A DNA stretch of 64,000 bases from Haladaptatus paucihalophilus DX253 (GCF_000376445.1 NZ_AQXI01000001.1:2815734-2879733); one strand, 5' to 3'; counted from the first letter of the stretch, positions 1 to 8,593 are shown. Numbers and translations are program-made. The notes: generated from the letters alone by a model not told the origin.

Positions 1-1
1 G

Positions 2-877
2 CTGTACGACCACCCTGCAGCGCGGGCGGAGGACGTAATGGACGCCTTTGCCGACCCCGACATCGCGGGCGTCATCGCGGTCATCGGCGGCGCGGACCAA
101 GTTCGCATCCTGCCGCACCTCGACACCGACGTGCTCCGCGAGAATCCGACGCGGTTCTACGGTACGAGCGACAACACGAACCTTCAGACGGTCCTCTGGA
201 ACGAGGGCGTCGTCTCGTTCTACGGCGGCACGCTCTTCACCGAGTTCGCCATGGAAGGGTCGATGCACGACTACACCGTCGAGTACCTGAAGCGGGCCAT
301 GTTCGAGGAATCGTTCGGCGAACTCCGTCTGGCAGATCGATTCACCGACGAGAACTTGGATTGGGCCGACCCGAACAACCTCGAAAAGCACCGCGAGATG
401 GAGCCGAATCCGGGGTGGCAGTGGCGCGGCGGGACCGAACGCGTCACGGGTCGAACGTGGGGCGGCTGTCTGTCCGTCGTGGACCAACAGTTGTCCGTGG
501 ACCGCTACCTGCCCGCCCCGTCGGAACTGGACGGCGCGGTCTTGCTCCTCGAAACCTCCGAGGAACTGCCGAGCGAACACGACGTTCGCTGGATGCTCAT
601 GGGGATGGGCGAGCGCGGACTCCTCTCACGGTTTTCCGCGGTTCTGGTCGGACGGGCGAAGGCGCGGTCACACGAGGTGGCGCGACCGCCGGACGAACGG
701 GCGGTGTACCGCGAACGCCAACGCGACGCCATCGCCGACCTCGTTGCCGAGTACAACCCGGACGCCCCGGTCGTCTTCGACCTCGATTTCGGCCACACGG
801 CCCCCGTCGCGCCGGTTCCGGTCGGCGGCGAGGTGACGGTGGACCCCGAGAGCGAACGAATCCAGTTCGAATACTGA
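2..877 (+). CDS. S66 family peptidase (LD-carboxypeptidase / MccF-like), 5'-truncated
   Basis: The reading frame is already open at base 2 and runs into the window from upstream, so the N-terminus is missing; the ATG at 38 is internal, because the codons before it read as family sequence (DHPAARAEDVM). Visible S66 hallmarks are the AVIGGAD segment, the nucleophile region FYGTSDNTNLQ (Ser of the family's G-x-S-D motif), the LLLETSEE segment carrying the catalytic Glu, and the late FGHTAP motif carrying the catalytic His. Family members are cytoplasmic serine peptidases that cleave LD-bonds in murein peptides, or microcin-like conjugates in the MccF group. Haloarchaea have no murein, so the substrate here is unknown. 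A nikR gene follows 39 bp downstream on the same strand. Confidence 0.85.
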   Translation: MYDHPAARAEDVMDAFADPDIAGVIAVIGGADQVRILPHLDTDVLRENPTRFYGTSDNTNLQTVLWNEGVVSFYGGTLFTEFAMEGSMHDYTVEYLKRAMFEESFGELRLADRFTDENLDWADPNNLEKHREMEPNPGWQWRGGTERVTGRTWGGCLSVVDQQLSVDRYLPAPSELDGAVLLLETSEELPSEHDVRWMLMGMGERGLLSRFSAVLVGRAKARSHEVARPPDERAVYRERQRDAIADLVAEYNPDAPVVFDLDFGHTAPVAPVPVGGEVTVDPESERIQFEY

Positions 878-916
878 TAACAAGATTCTAATAGCGTTTG
901 GGTTCTGGATTAATAC

Positions 917-1345
917 ATGACCGTCGTCAGTGTCTCCATGCCGGACGAGTTGCTCTCCAGAATCGACCAGTTCGCCGACGAACACGGCTACACCGGCCGG
1001 AGCGAAGTCGTCCGCGAGGCCAGCAGAAACCTCCTCGGCGAGTTCGAGGACCGCCGCCTCGAAGACCGCGAACTGATGGCCATCGTCACCGTGCTCTTCG
1101 ATTACGAGACGACCAACGTCGAGGAGCGGATGATGCACCTCCGTCACGAACACGAGGGACTCGTCGCTTCGAACTTCCACAACCACATCGGCAATCACCA
1201 CTGCATGGAACTGTTCGTCCTCGAAGGAACGTTGGAGGAAATCTCCGCCTTCGTCGGCCGGATTCGAGCCACGAAGGACACGCTCACCGTCGATTACTCC
1301 GTGACGCCCGTGGACGGGTTCAGTCCGCTGGCCGACGCCGAGTAA
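917..1345 (+). CDS. nikR: NikR-like nickel-responsive regulator (CopG/RHH)
   Basis: A 142-residue protein of the usual NikR length. Residues 1-45 form a ribbon-helix-helix DNA-binding domain ([20 protein letters not shown], then the RSEVVREA helix). The C-terminal half is an ACT-like metal-binding domain. Residues His77, His88, His90 and Cys96 fall at the spacing of the nickel ligands His76, His87, His89 and Cys95 of E. coli NikR, so a square-planar nickel site looks intact. It should be a tetrameric repressor of nickel uptake, but no nickel transporter or urease gene lies in the window, so its targets must be elsewhere. The start is the ATG after an AT-rich TAATAC stretch, with little or no leader. 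Confidence 0.88.
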   Translation: MTVVSVSMPDELLSRIDQFADEHGYTGRSEVVREASRNLLGEFEDRRLEDRELMAIVTVLFDYETTNVEERMMHLRHEHEGLVASNFHNHIGNHHCMELFVLEGTLEEISAFVGRIRATKDTLTVDYSVTPVDGFSPLADAE

Positions 1346-1351
1346 GATACT

Positions 1352-1699
1352 CTATTCGACCAGCCGAACCGTATCGCCCACCGAGACGTCCGATGCGCTT
1401 CCGGCGGGCAGTTCGAACAGCGTGTCCGCTTCCGCTTTTCCCAATCCGGTCCACGCGGACAGCCGTTTCACCCGCTGGACTTCGCCGTCCACCGCCCACA
1501 CCCCGTCGAGCGGAAACGGGACGAACACCATGTGGACGTCGCGGGCGTCCACGTCGTCGAATCGGAACGCGAGGGCGTAATCGTCGGGAATCGACCGGCG
1601 AAACATCAGTCCCTTCGCTTGCGAGAGAAACGAATCCGCCGTCTCGACATCGTTCGCTAGCGTCTCCGACCGTCCGTCCGATTCGTGTACGACGCGCAC
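1352..1699 (-). CDS. DUF192 family protein
   Basis: A 115-residue protein. The segment around FLSQAKGLMFRRSIPDDYALAF is the DUF192 signature (a GLMFR-type motif followed by the barrel strand), and the later DVHMVFVPFPLDGVWAVD stretch matches the conserved half-barrel core. The family is small, often secreted or membrane-anchored, and has no established biochemical activity. No signal peptide is visible here. The start codon is GTG (CAC at 1697-1699 on the plus strand). It converges with nikR, only 6 bp from its stop, and is transcribed away from the HNH-like gene on the other side. Confidence 0.8.
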   Translation of the reverse strand: MRVVHESDGRSETLANDVETADSFLSQAKGLMFRRSIPDDYALAFRFDDVDARDVHMVFVPFPLDGVWAVDGEVQRVKRLSAWTGLGKAEADTLFELPAGSASDVSVGDTVRLVE

Positions 1700-1760
1700 G
1701 TCGGGAACTCCTCAGGGAGAAGACAAAACGTTTGTGCGAGCGCGCCGCTACGAGTTCAGC

Positions 1761-2288
1761 ATGGAGAAGACACCGACGGGCACCGCCGTCGGCGTGGACG
1801 ACCCGTACGAGCACGTCGGCCTCTGCGACCACCTCACCGACGAGGGGAACTGCCGCTACGCCTTCGACCATCCGCAACACGACCCGGCGTTCGCCCGCGA
1901 GCGCCGCGAAGAGGACTTCGCCTGCCCGGTCGCCGACCCCGACGGCGACTGGTCGTGGCGCGACTGCCCGCACTTCCGCTGTCGAAATCACGACCGCCAG
2001 TGCGTCCGCTGCGGCCTCGAAGAGCGGCGGATGGCCCACTCGAACGAGCGCCCGCTCCTCGAAGAACACCACCTCTCCTACGCCGGGGGCGGCGAGACGC
2101 TCTCGCACGAAATCACGGTGTACCTCTGTCGCTGGTGTCACGCGAAGGTCCACAACTCGTGGGCGCGAATCGACGACGACGTGAACCCCGACCCGGAGGC
2201 GATGGCGGAAGCGGAAGGGCGGCGGAGCACGGAGCGGGCCGAAACCGCCTTCGAAACCGCGGCGGAGCGATACGACCGCGAGAAGTGA
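1761..2288 (+). CDS. HNH-like zinc-binding protein, haloarchaeal conserved
   Basis: The protein has 175 residues from the ATG at 1761; the in-frame GTG at 1734 adds only nine residues. The N-terminal third carries scattered Cys and His residues (HVGLCDHL, FACPVADP, CPHFRCRNH). The second half has the pattern CVRCGLEE, then LLEEHHLSY, then LCRWCHAKVHNSW. This CxxC ... HH ... CxxCH-x3-H order is the layout of an HNH nuclease with a structural zinc. The C-terminal 40 residues are acidic and helical. It could be a DNA-processing nuclease or only a zinc protein with an HNH fold. I believe databases list it under a haloarchaeal DUF, but I cannot confirm the number. Confidence 0.72.
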   Translation: MEKTPTGTAVGVDDPYEHVGLCDHLTDEGNCRYAFDHPQHDPAFARERREEDFACPVADPDGDWSWRDCPHFRCRNHDRQCVRCGLEERRMAHSNERPLLEEHHLSYAGGGETLSHEITVYLCRWCHAKVHNSWARIDDDVNPDPEAMAEAEGRRSTERAETAFETAAERYDREK

Positions 2289-2296
2289 TCGTTCGC

Positions 2297-3547
2297 CTAT
2301 CCGCCCGCGTCCGTCGATTTCGACGTTCCCGAACTCCCCGCGTCCGTTCCTTCATCCTTCTTTTTCGCCTTCTTCGCCTTTTTCCGCTCGGCCCGTTCGA
2401 CCGCCCGCTTCAAAAGCGAGGGTGTCAACAACACCGAGACGACGAAGACGACCAGATAAGCCACGAAGATTTGGTTGCCGACGATACCCTGCGCGACGCC
2501 GAGCGAGACGATGGCGATTCCCGATTCGGAGCGGGGAAGGAGGGCGAAGCCCAGAATGAGCGAGTGTTCCCGACGCCCTCCGGCGATGATGTTTCCGGCG
2601 TAGCCAGCCACGAAGTTCGAGAGGAGGCCGAAGACGGCGAAGACGACGATGAAGGTGTTGACCGTCAGCGCGCCGAGGTTCATCCTGGCTCCGATGGCGA
2701 CGAAGTAGAGCGGGATGAACACGCCGTAGGCGATGCCGTACACGTTCGACTGGAGTTTCTTTCCCTCCAGTCGCTTGTTCGTCGAGATGACGAGTCCGAT
2801 GGTCAGCGCGCCGATGAAGTACGAGAGGTCCACCGCGTCGGAGGCGTAGCCGAAGATGAACAGCAGTCCGAGGATGCCGATGAAATCCGCCATGCCGACT
2901 TGGGATTTCGACAGCAGGTCTGACACCGGGTCGAGGAGGAATCGGTAGAAAATCGCCGCGGCGACGAAGAAGAGCGCGGCCAATCCGAGAGCGGAGGCGG
3001 TCCCCATCAGGCCGCCACTGACGAAGAACAGGGGGAGGATGGAGATGCCGAGCAGGCCAACCACGTCGTCCACCACCGACGCGCCGAGAATCCAGCGCCC
3101 GTACTGCGTGTCGAGTTTGTCGAGCGAGAGGAGGGTCCTGACGACGATGGAAACGGACGTGACGGAGAGAATGAGACCGAGGTAGAGGCTCGATTCCAAC
3201 CCCTGTCCGAAGTAGCTCCCGATGATGTATCCGACGACGAACGGGAGGATGACGCCCGATAGCCCGATTATCAACACCGGGCGAAACGCGGCGAGCAGAT
3301 CGCTCAAATCTATCTGCTGGTAGCCGACGTCGAAGAAGAGCAACAGGCCGCCGATGGTGGCGATGAGGATGAACGGACTGTTCTCGGCCGTACTGGCGAT
3401 GAGCACGGCGACGGATGGACCGAGGACGACGCCCGCGAGGATTTCGCCGAGAAACCCCGGTTCGCCGAGTCGTTCGATGGCTTCGCTCAGGACGAGCGAG
3501 AGCAACAGGCTCACTCCGATGACGAGGAAGATTTCGAGCGACGCCAT
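2297..3547 (-). CDS. Cation:proton antiporter (CPA2 / Kef-type membrane domain)
   Basis: A 416-residue integral membrane protein with about 12 hydrophobic segments. It starts with MASLEIFLVIGVSLLLSLVL and contains the CPA-type segments LGEPGFLGEILAGVVLGP (TM2-3 region) and LGASVVDDVVGLLGISI (the conserved Asp pair in the ion-binding site). There is no TrkA-N or TrkA-C domain after residue 385; the tail is a Lys/Arg-rich stretch followed by a Ser/Thr/Asp-rich end. It should exchange Na+ or K+ for H+ across the cytoplasmic membrane. It converges with the HNH-like gene, with stops 8 bp apart. A perfect 14-bp palindrome lies about 90 bp upstream. Confidence 0.9.
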   Translation of the reverse strand: MASLEIFLVIGVSLLLSLVLSEAIERLGEPGFLGEILAGVVLGPSVAVLIASTAENSPFILIATIGGLLLFFDVGYQQIDLSDLLAAFRPVLIIGLSGVILPFVVGYIIGSYFGQGLESSLYLGLILSVTSVSIVVRTLLSLDKLDTQYGRWILGASVVDDVVGLLGISILPLFFVSGGLMGTASALGLAALFFVAAAIFYRFLLDPVSDLLSKSQVGMADFIGILGLLFIFGYASDAVDLSYFIGALTIGLVISTNKRLEGKKLQSNVYGIAYGVFIPLYFVAIGARMNLGALTVNTFIVVFAVFGLLSNFVAGYAGNIIAGGRREHSLILGFALLPRSESGIAIVSLGVAQGIVGNQIFVAYLVVFVVSVLLTPSLLKRAVERAERKKAKKAKKKDEGTDAGSSGTSKSTDAGG

Positions 3548-3637
3548 TATCCTCGACGCCTCCCGATACCGCTCGCTTCCGTGCTTCTTCCCCCGTTCCT
3601 CAGGCGATTCATGTCACGGGAACGGTCGGTAGCGACT

Positions 3638-3651
3638 CGCATAAGTATGCG
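3638..3651. repeat. 14-bp perfect inverted repeat upstream of the antiporter gene
   Basis: The arms CGCATA and TATGCG flank AG. It lies in the 263-bp divergent intergenic region, 91-104 bp ahead of the antiporter start and about 160 bp ahead of the aldehyde dehydrogenase start. It is AT-rich at its centre and could be an operator or a promoter element; no regulator can be assigned. Confidence 0.4.
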
Positions 3652-3810
3652 GCGCGTATGCGGAGAAACGGGTCGTTGCCCCTTCCGGCGGTTTGTTTTT
3701 CCGTCGAAAACGGCGGTTACGACGCGTTAGGTAGCTCGTTTCTCTCCCACGTCCCTCTCCAACGTGTTCTGCCGTAGCGTACATGCACGTGGGAACTGTC
3801 AGGAGTAGGT

Positions 3811-5202
3811 ATGGAGAGTCTCAACCCCGCGACGGGCGACGTGATAGACACGTTCGACGAGGACGACGAGAGCGCGGTCGACGAGAAGCTTCAGCGCGCC
3901 ACCGACACCTACGACGAGTGGCACCGCCAGCCGATAGAAGAGCGCCAGCGCCTCATCTCGAACGCGGCGGACGTGCTCCGGGAGAACAAGCGGGAGTACG
4001 CCGAGACGATGACGGCGGAGATGGGGAAACCCATCGAGAGCGCGGTGTCCGAGGTCGAAAAGTGCGCGTGGGTCTGTGACTACTACGCCGAGCACGCCGC
4101 CGAGTTCCTGCAGGACGAACACATCGGCACGGAACCGGACGTGGAGTCGTACGTCTCCTACGAACCGCTCGGGCCGGTGCTCGCGGTGATGCCGTGGAAC
4201 TTCCCGTTCTGGCAGGTGTTCCGGTTCGCCGCGCCCAACCTCACCGCCGGAAACGTCGGCCTGCTCAAACACGCCTCGAACGTGCCGGGGTGCGCGATGG
4301 CGATTCAGGAGGTGTTCGAGGAGGCGGGCTACCCCGACGGTGCGTTCACGACCCTGCTCGTCGGGTCTGACAAGATGGAGGACGTCATCGCGGACGACCG
4401 ACTCGCCGCGGTGACGCTCACGGGCAGCGAACCGGCGGGCCGTGCGGTCGCCGAGACGGCGGGGAGCCATCTCAAGAAGACCGTCCTCGAACTCGGCGGC
4501 AGCGACCCGTTCGTCGTCCTCCCCGACGCCGACATCGAGGACGCGGCGAAAACGGGTGCACGGGCCCGCTGCATCAACAGCGGCCAGTCCTGTATCGCGG
4601 CCAAGCGCTTCGTCGTCCACGACGACGTGTACGACGAGTTCATGGACGAATTCGCCGCGGAGATGGAGTCGTTGACCGTCGGCGACCCGATGGACGAGGA
4701 CACCGACATCGGTCCGCAGGCCCGCGAGGACCTGATGAACGACCTCCACGAGCAGGTCGAGGAGAGCGTGGACGCGGGTGCGACCGTCGAACTCGGCGGC
4801 GAACCGCTCGACAGGGACGGACCGTACTACCCGCCGACGGTACTCACCGAAATCCCCGAGGACAGCCCCGCCGCACGCGAGGAACTGTTCGGCCCCGTCG
4901 CGTCCGTGTTCCGCGTCTCGGACGTCGAGGAGGCGATTCGGCGCGCCAACGACACCACCTACGGACTCGGTGCGAGCGTCTGGACGCAAGACAAGCGACG
5001 GGCGAAGGAAGTCGCCCGGGAAATCGAGGCCGGGATGGTGTTCGTCAACGAACTCGTCAAATCCGACCCCCGCCTCCCCTTCGGCGGCGTGAAGGATTCC
5101 GGCTACGGCCGCGAACTCTCCGAGCACGGGATTCACGAGTTCGTCAACGAGAAGACGACGTGGGTGTCGGACGTGTCGCACTCCGAGGGTGGCGTGGAGT
5201 AG
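3811..5202 (+). CDS. NAD(P)-dependent aldehyde dehydrogenase, succinate-semialdehyde type
   Basis: A 463-residue aldehyde dehydrogenase. The catalytic Cys is C261 in NSGQSCIAAKR and the general-base Glu is E227 in VLELGGSDPF. The oxyanion and substrate region MPWNFPFWQVFR and the end motif LPFGGVKDSGYGRELSEHG are intact. The length (about 460) and the GGVKxSGYGREL form fit the Sad/GabD-like succinate-semialdehyde dehydrogenase group common in haloarchaea. The exact aldehyde is an inference, since the family is broad. It acts in the cytoplasm, probably in gamma-aminobutyrate or 2-oxo-acid side pathways. No partner aminotransferase is adjacent. Confidence 0.88.
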   Translation: MESLNPATGDVIDTFDEDDESAVDEKLQRATDTYDEWHRQPIEERQRLISNAADVLRENKREYAETMTAEMGKPIESAVSEVEKCAWVCDYYAEHAAEFLQDEHIGTEPDVESYVSYEPLGPVLAVMPWNFPFWQVFRFAAPNLTAGNVGLLKHASNVPGCAMAIQEVFEEAGYPDGAFTTLLVGSDKMEDVIADDRLAAVTLTGSEPAGRAVAETAGSHLKKTVLELGGSDPFVVLPDADIEDAAKTGARARCINSGQSCIAAKRFVVHDDVYDEFMDEFAAEMESLTVGDPMDEDTDIGPQAREDLMNDLHEQVEESVDAGATVELGGEPLDRDGPYYPPTVLTEIPEDSPAAREELFGPVASVFRVSDVEEAIRRANDTTYGLGASVWTQDKRRAKEVAREIEAGMVFVNELVKSDPRLPFGGVKDSGYGRELSEHGIHEFVNEKTTWVSDVSHSEGGVE

Positions 5203-5295
5203 AGAATCGGACGATTCTCGCTATCGGTAGGGGTAATTGGTTTTGCTCGTCAACAAATATATGCACGAATGAATGTATAGTATACAAACAACCCC

Positions 5296-5727
5296 GTGAT
5301 TAGAAACTTCCGTGAATTCGTGACGGCTCATCCGTGGGCGTACGCGCTGCCTGCCGGACTCATTTCATCCGCGTACGTCCTGATCAACTCCCCGGGGTCC
5401 AGCGCACTGGACTTCGGCGTCATCTTCTGGCCCGGACTGGTCGGTGGAGTGGTAACGCTTGGCGGAAAGAAGGAGGCGCAGCGTATCGGGTTCCAAACCG
5501 GATTGGTTGGCTCACTGCCAATCTTGTGGAATGCGATTCCCACGGTCGGTGCGATTTTACGGTTCGACCAGCCGATGTCCTTCGGGGCCTTGGAGGTACT
5601 CGTCGTGTTCGTACTGGTAGCGTTCGTTGCCCTGATGGTCGGTCTCTCCGGGGCAATCGCCGCGATGACCGGGGAGTGGCTCTCGCGAAAGCTCGGTTCG
5701 GGGGAACCGACACCAGTTACCGGGTAG
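5296..5727 (+). CDS. Four-helix membrane protein of unknown function
   Basis: A 143-residue protein with four hydrophobic segments at about residues 13-30, 38-57, 65-87 and 98-125, and short charged loops. The start is a GTG at 5296, about 35 nt after an AAATATATG TATA-like element in an AT-rich gap; no ATG fits better. No motif is recognisable. It converges with the endonuclease III-type gene, with 12 bp between stops. It is probably a small haloarchaeal integral membrane protein, and nothing in the context suggests a role. Confidence 0.65.
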   Translation: MIRNFREFVTAHPWAYALPAGLISSAYVLINSPGSSALDFGVIFWPGLVGGVVTLGGKKEAQRIGFQTGLVGSLPILWNAIPTVGAILRFDQPMSFGALEVLVVFVLVAFVALMVGLSGAIAAMTGEWLSRKLGSGEPTPVTG

Positions 5728-5739
5728 AGACGGCCGGGT

Positions 5740-6546
5740 TCACAGCCCTGACTCCGCCGGGTCAACGACCTCACCTCGTTCTACATCAACTCCAACCTGC
5801 TCGCACAAATCGAACATCGGACAGGCCTCCGGCCCGTCCAGACAGGCGGGGTTTCTCGCCGAGCAGTACTCCCGTCCGAACTGGATGCTCGCCGTGTGCC
5901 CGAATCCACATTTCTCGGCCGGAACCTCGCGCTCCAACACTTCCCGCACGTCCTCGTGGTCGGCATCCGCGGGCGCGATGCCCATCCTGCGATAGATTCG
6001 GTGGACGTGCGTGTCCACGGGGAAGACGCCCGATTGCCCGCCGGAGAAGAGGAGCACGCAGTCGGCGGTCTTCGGCCCGACGCCGTTCATGTCCAGCAGT
6101 TCGGACCGAACCTCGTTCGGTTCCTCCTCGCGGACGAATTCGTCGAACGCCGCCGCGCTCCCGAAGTCGGCGAGGACGCGCTCGGCCGACTCGATTATCA
6201 CGTCCGCCTTTTGATTGTAGAGTCCGGCGGAGCGAATCGTGTCGGCGAGTTCGCCGTGGTCGGCTTTGGCGAGGGTTTCGGCGAGGTCCCCGCCGCCGTA
6301 GCGCGCCACGAGGTCGTCGTGTGCGGGTTGGCTCGCCACGTCGCTCGTGTTCTGACTGAGGATGGTTCGGACGAGGCAGGTGAAGGCGTCCTGTCCGCCG
6401 TAGGTCTTCTGCCAGTACAGTTCGCCGAGTCGGTCCACGACCTCCTCGGCTCGCGTCTCGGCGTCGGCGGGCGTGAACTCGGCCGCCATTCCGCCGCCGT
6501 CCGCCCCGCCGCTGATGTTCTCGGCGGGTTCCGGGTCGTCGCTCAT
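5740..6546 (-). CDS. Endonuclease III-type DNA glycosylase/AP lyase (HhH-GPD)
   Basis: A 268-residue protein. The helix-hairpin-helix is LLDMNGVGPKTADCVLLF, followed about 20 residues later by the catalytic Asp in PVDTHVHRI. In the hairpin the position of the E. coli Nth catalytic Lys is occupied by the Lys of GPKTA. The C-terminal CSARNPACLDGPEACPMFDLC region holds four Cys for a [4Fe-4S] cluster. It removes oxidised pyrimidines or other damaged bases and may nick the abasic site. An acidic 25-residue N-terminal extension precedes the domain; an internal ATG (MAAEFTP) is an alternative start. The symbol nth is avoided because haloarchaea often carry several HhH-GPD paralogues. Confidence 0.88.
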   Translation of the reverse strand: MSDDPEPAENISGGADGGGMAAEFTPADAETRAEEVVDRLGELYWQKTYGGQDAFTCLVRTILSQNTSDVASQPAHDDLVARYGGGDLAETLAKADHGELADTIRSAGLYNQKADVIIESAERVLADFGSAAAFDEFVREEEPNEVRSELLDMNGVGPKTADCVLLFSGGQSGVFPVDTHVHRIYRRMGIAPADADHEDVREVLEREVPAEKCGFGHTASIQFGREYCSARNPACLDGPEACPMFDLCEQVGVDVERGEVVDPAESGL

Positions 6547-6600
6547 GGAGTGGTCTCGGTGCGCAATCGAAGAAAAACCATCGGGCCGTCGGGCGAGCGG

Positions 6601-7014
6601 CTACTCGACTTCGACGGTGACGACGGCCTCCGCGCCGTCCGCCAGCGCGTTCACGAGGTCGCGGTCGAACCCTTCGGCGGCGAACTCACAACCGACGACG
6701 AACGTCCGTTCGTCCACGTAGTCGCTGGTGCGCCCGACCATGCTTCGGTCGCTGTCGAATTCGAGGTCGGGATGGCCGCGGCCGGTGACGGTTTCGGCGT
6801 GGTCGCCCGCTTCGACGGTCACGGTGATGGTGGCGTCCTCGTCCCGGCAGGCGTCCACGAAGTCGGGGTCGAAGTCGGCGGGCGCGCGGTCGGCCTCGAT
6901 GGCGAGGATGCAGTCGCCCGCGGGCGTGAGGAAATCGTCGGTCGTGATTTCGAACGTGCTGGCGTGGCGGCCGGACACGTTCTCGTGGCCGCGCGCGTGA
7001 ATCGTCTCCTTCAT
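6601..7014 (-). CDS. DUF371 family protein
   Basis: A 137-residue protein from the ATG at 7014, chosen because members of the family begin at this MKETIHARGHENV motif; an upstream in-frame ATG at 7053 would add a short basic leader unlike the rest. Conserved segments are ARGHENVSGRHASTFEITTD, LTPAGDCILAIEAD and GHPDLEFDSDRSMVGRTSDY. DUF371 is an archaeal family with no known activity, probably a small beta-rich domain. The gene ends 54 bp from the endonuclease III-type gene on the same strand and follows the tiny zinc-ribbon gene, so the three may share a transcript. Confidence 0.8.
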   Translation of the reverse strand: MKETIHARGHENVSGRHASTFEITTDDFLTPAGDCILAIEADRAPADFDPDFVDACRDEDATITVTVEAGDHAETVTGRGHPDLEFDSDRSMVGRTSDYVDERTFVVGCEFAAEGFDRDLVNALADGAEAVVTVEVE

Positions 7015-7109
7015 GGCGTCGGCTTTCCGCGGGGGACACTTCAGCGTCGCCATTTCGATGGTGTCGTGATTCTCGGATGGCGGTCGCCCGCATCGCCCGA
7101 CGACCACCG

Positions 7110-7262
7110 TCACCGAACGACGGTCACCGTCACCGCGCCGCATTCGCACTCGTACGCGTGGCGGATTCCGGCGCTCGTCTCCATCGTCAGCATGCGCTGG
7201 GATTCGTCGAGTTCGCGGTCACACTCGGCGGCTTCACACGTACAGCGGAGCGTCTCGATCAT
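7110..7262 (-). CDS. Small zinc-ribbon-like protein (50 aa)
   Basis: A 50-residue protein from the ATG at 7262: MIETLRCTCEAAECDREL, a middle with two Met, then AYECECGAVTVTVVR. Cys residues occur as CTC, then C, then CEC, giving a possible zinc-binding set. The frame continues upstream for 47 codons with basic, Arg-rich sequence unlike haloarchaeal proteins, so the short start is preferred. It lies about 95 bp ahead of the DUF371 gene on the same strand. Function is unknown; small zinc-finger proteins of this size are numerous in haloarchaea. Confidence 0.55.
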   Translation of the reverse strand: MIETLRCTCEAAECDRELDESQRMLTMETSAGIRHAYECECGAVTVTVVR

Positions 7263-7506
7263 ATCCGATTTCGTTCCGCCATCTATGTTAAATCGACCCG
7301 TGTCCGGAGTGAAAGTGAAAATAGCCGGAACAGGATTTCTCCGGTGCGTTTTACTCCGATACCAACTCCTGCCTCCTCTATTCCCCCGCATCGTCGCTTG
7401 CATACGCCACCGACCATTTATAAACTCGCACGGACACGTGTGTCAACCGTTTCCACGGCGTACGGGGCGTGTGCTAGGCGTTTCCACATAATTCGAGGGC
7501 ACAACA

Positions 7507-7514
7507 TTTAAATA
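7507..7514 (+). promoter_or_regulatory. TATA element ahead of the coiled-coil gene
   Basis: TTTAAATA in an otherwise gene-free stretch. Archaeal spacing puts transcription start near 7535-7540, which would leave an untranslated leader of about 135 nt before the ATG at 7676. Confidence 0.45.
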
Positions 7515-7539
7515 GCTATGTCGAATACTTCGTAATACC

Positions 7540-7675
7540 TGAACGCTTCCGGCGTCACGGTAGCACCGCGCGTCAACCAATGATATGGGAATATTGTCAT
7601 CGGCTGGTTGGTACTCATAGAAGAGTAGCGATGCTCTTATCCGCCGGAGCGGGAGGAACCGAGGTTTAACTAAGA
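7540..7675 (+). other. Possible structured 5' leader of the coiled-coil gene
   Basis: No gene is seen here. The segment can pair CAACCA (7574-7579) with TGGTTG (7605-7610), with an inner ATGA/TCAT pairing, followed by a second weak AGAG/CTCT pairing. A GGGAGGAACC stretch lies about 20 nt before the start codon. Long leaders are uncommon in haloarchaea, where many transcripts are leaderless. Confidence 0.3.
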
Positions 7676-8539
7676 ATGGTAAGCGTAACAGAAGAGGATC
7701 TTCAGAACAAGTCGAAAGGTGAACTCATTAAACTCGCAGGACAGCTCCGAGACCGACGGAACGAGCTGAATCAGCAAGCGAGCAAGCGCGCGTCCAAACG
7801 CGACGAACTAAACGCGAAGACGCGTGAGAAGGTGGACGAGGCGCAAGAACACCGAGAGCAGCGTGACAAACTGAACGAACAGGTTCAGGAACACAAAAAG
7901 AAGCGCAACGAACTCAACGCCGAGGCGAACGAGTTGTTCGACCGCGTTGAACAGCGAAAATCCGACCTCGAACTGGACGAGGGAAAGGATTTGGAGCAGC
8001 TCAAGAAGGAAATCGAAGAGCTTGAGTTCAAACAGCAGACGGAAGTTCTCTCCACCGAGGACGAGCGCGAACTCATCGAGAAGATCGAGGCCAAGCGCGA
8101 CGAGTACCAGAGCCGCAAGGAAAAGCTCGACCAGAGCGACGACCTCGAGGAACTCGTCGAAGAGGCCGAAGAAGTTCGCGCCGAAGCGAGCACGCACCAC
8201 GAGAAGGTGACGGAACTCGCGGATCAGGCCCAGCAGCACCACAACAAGATGATCGAGGCCTACCGCGAGGCCGACGACATCCGTGACGACGCCGACGAGA
8301 TGCACGAGAACTTCGTGGAAGCGCAGGAAGCCGCCGACCAGCACCACGAGGATTTCGTCCGCGTCCAAAAACGCCTCCGCGAACTCGACAAGAAAGAGGA
8401 GAAAGAGCGCAAGTCCGAGAAGGCCAAGGAGCGAGAAGAGGCCAAGGCCGAGGCCGAGGAGATCTACCAGCAGTTCAAGGAAGGAGAGACCCTCGACACC
8501 GAGGACCTCATGAAGCTCCAGAAGACCGGTCTGCTATAA
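7676..8539 (+). CDS. Long coiled-coil protein, haloarchaeal/archaeal conserved
   Basis: A 287-residue protein that is almost entirely heptad-like helix, rich in Glu, Lys, Asp, Gln and Arg. Segments such as RDELNAKTREKVDEAQEHR and KKRNELNAEANELFDRVEQR repeat an 'N-E-L-N' spacing, and His-rich turns occur near residue 178 and again near 222. The last 20 residues (FKEGETLDTEDLMKLQKTGLL) look like a short conserved globular tail. No transmembrane segment is seen. It resembles the archaeal coiled-coil family COG1340, sometimes mislabelled as phosphoserine phosphatase. The role is unknown. The sppA-like gene follows 54 bp downstream. Confidence 0.8.
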   Translation: MVSVTEEDLQNKSKGELIKLAGQLRDRRNELNQQASKRASKRDELNAKTREKVDEAQEHREQRDKLNEQVQEHKKKRNELNAEANELFDRVEQRKSDLELDEGKDLEQLKKEIEELEFKQQTEVLSTEDERELIEKIEAKRDEYQSRKEKLDQSDDLEELVEEAEEVRAEASTHHEKVTELADQAQQHHNKMIEAYREADDIRDDADEMHENFVEAQEAADQHHEDFVRVQKRLRELDKKEEKERKSEKAKEREEAKAEAEEIYQQFKEGETLDTEDLMKLQKTGLL

Positions 8540-8593
8540 TCTGCGAACCTTTGCGAGCGAACTTTTAACGCCGTCGCCCACCTGATACCGGGT

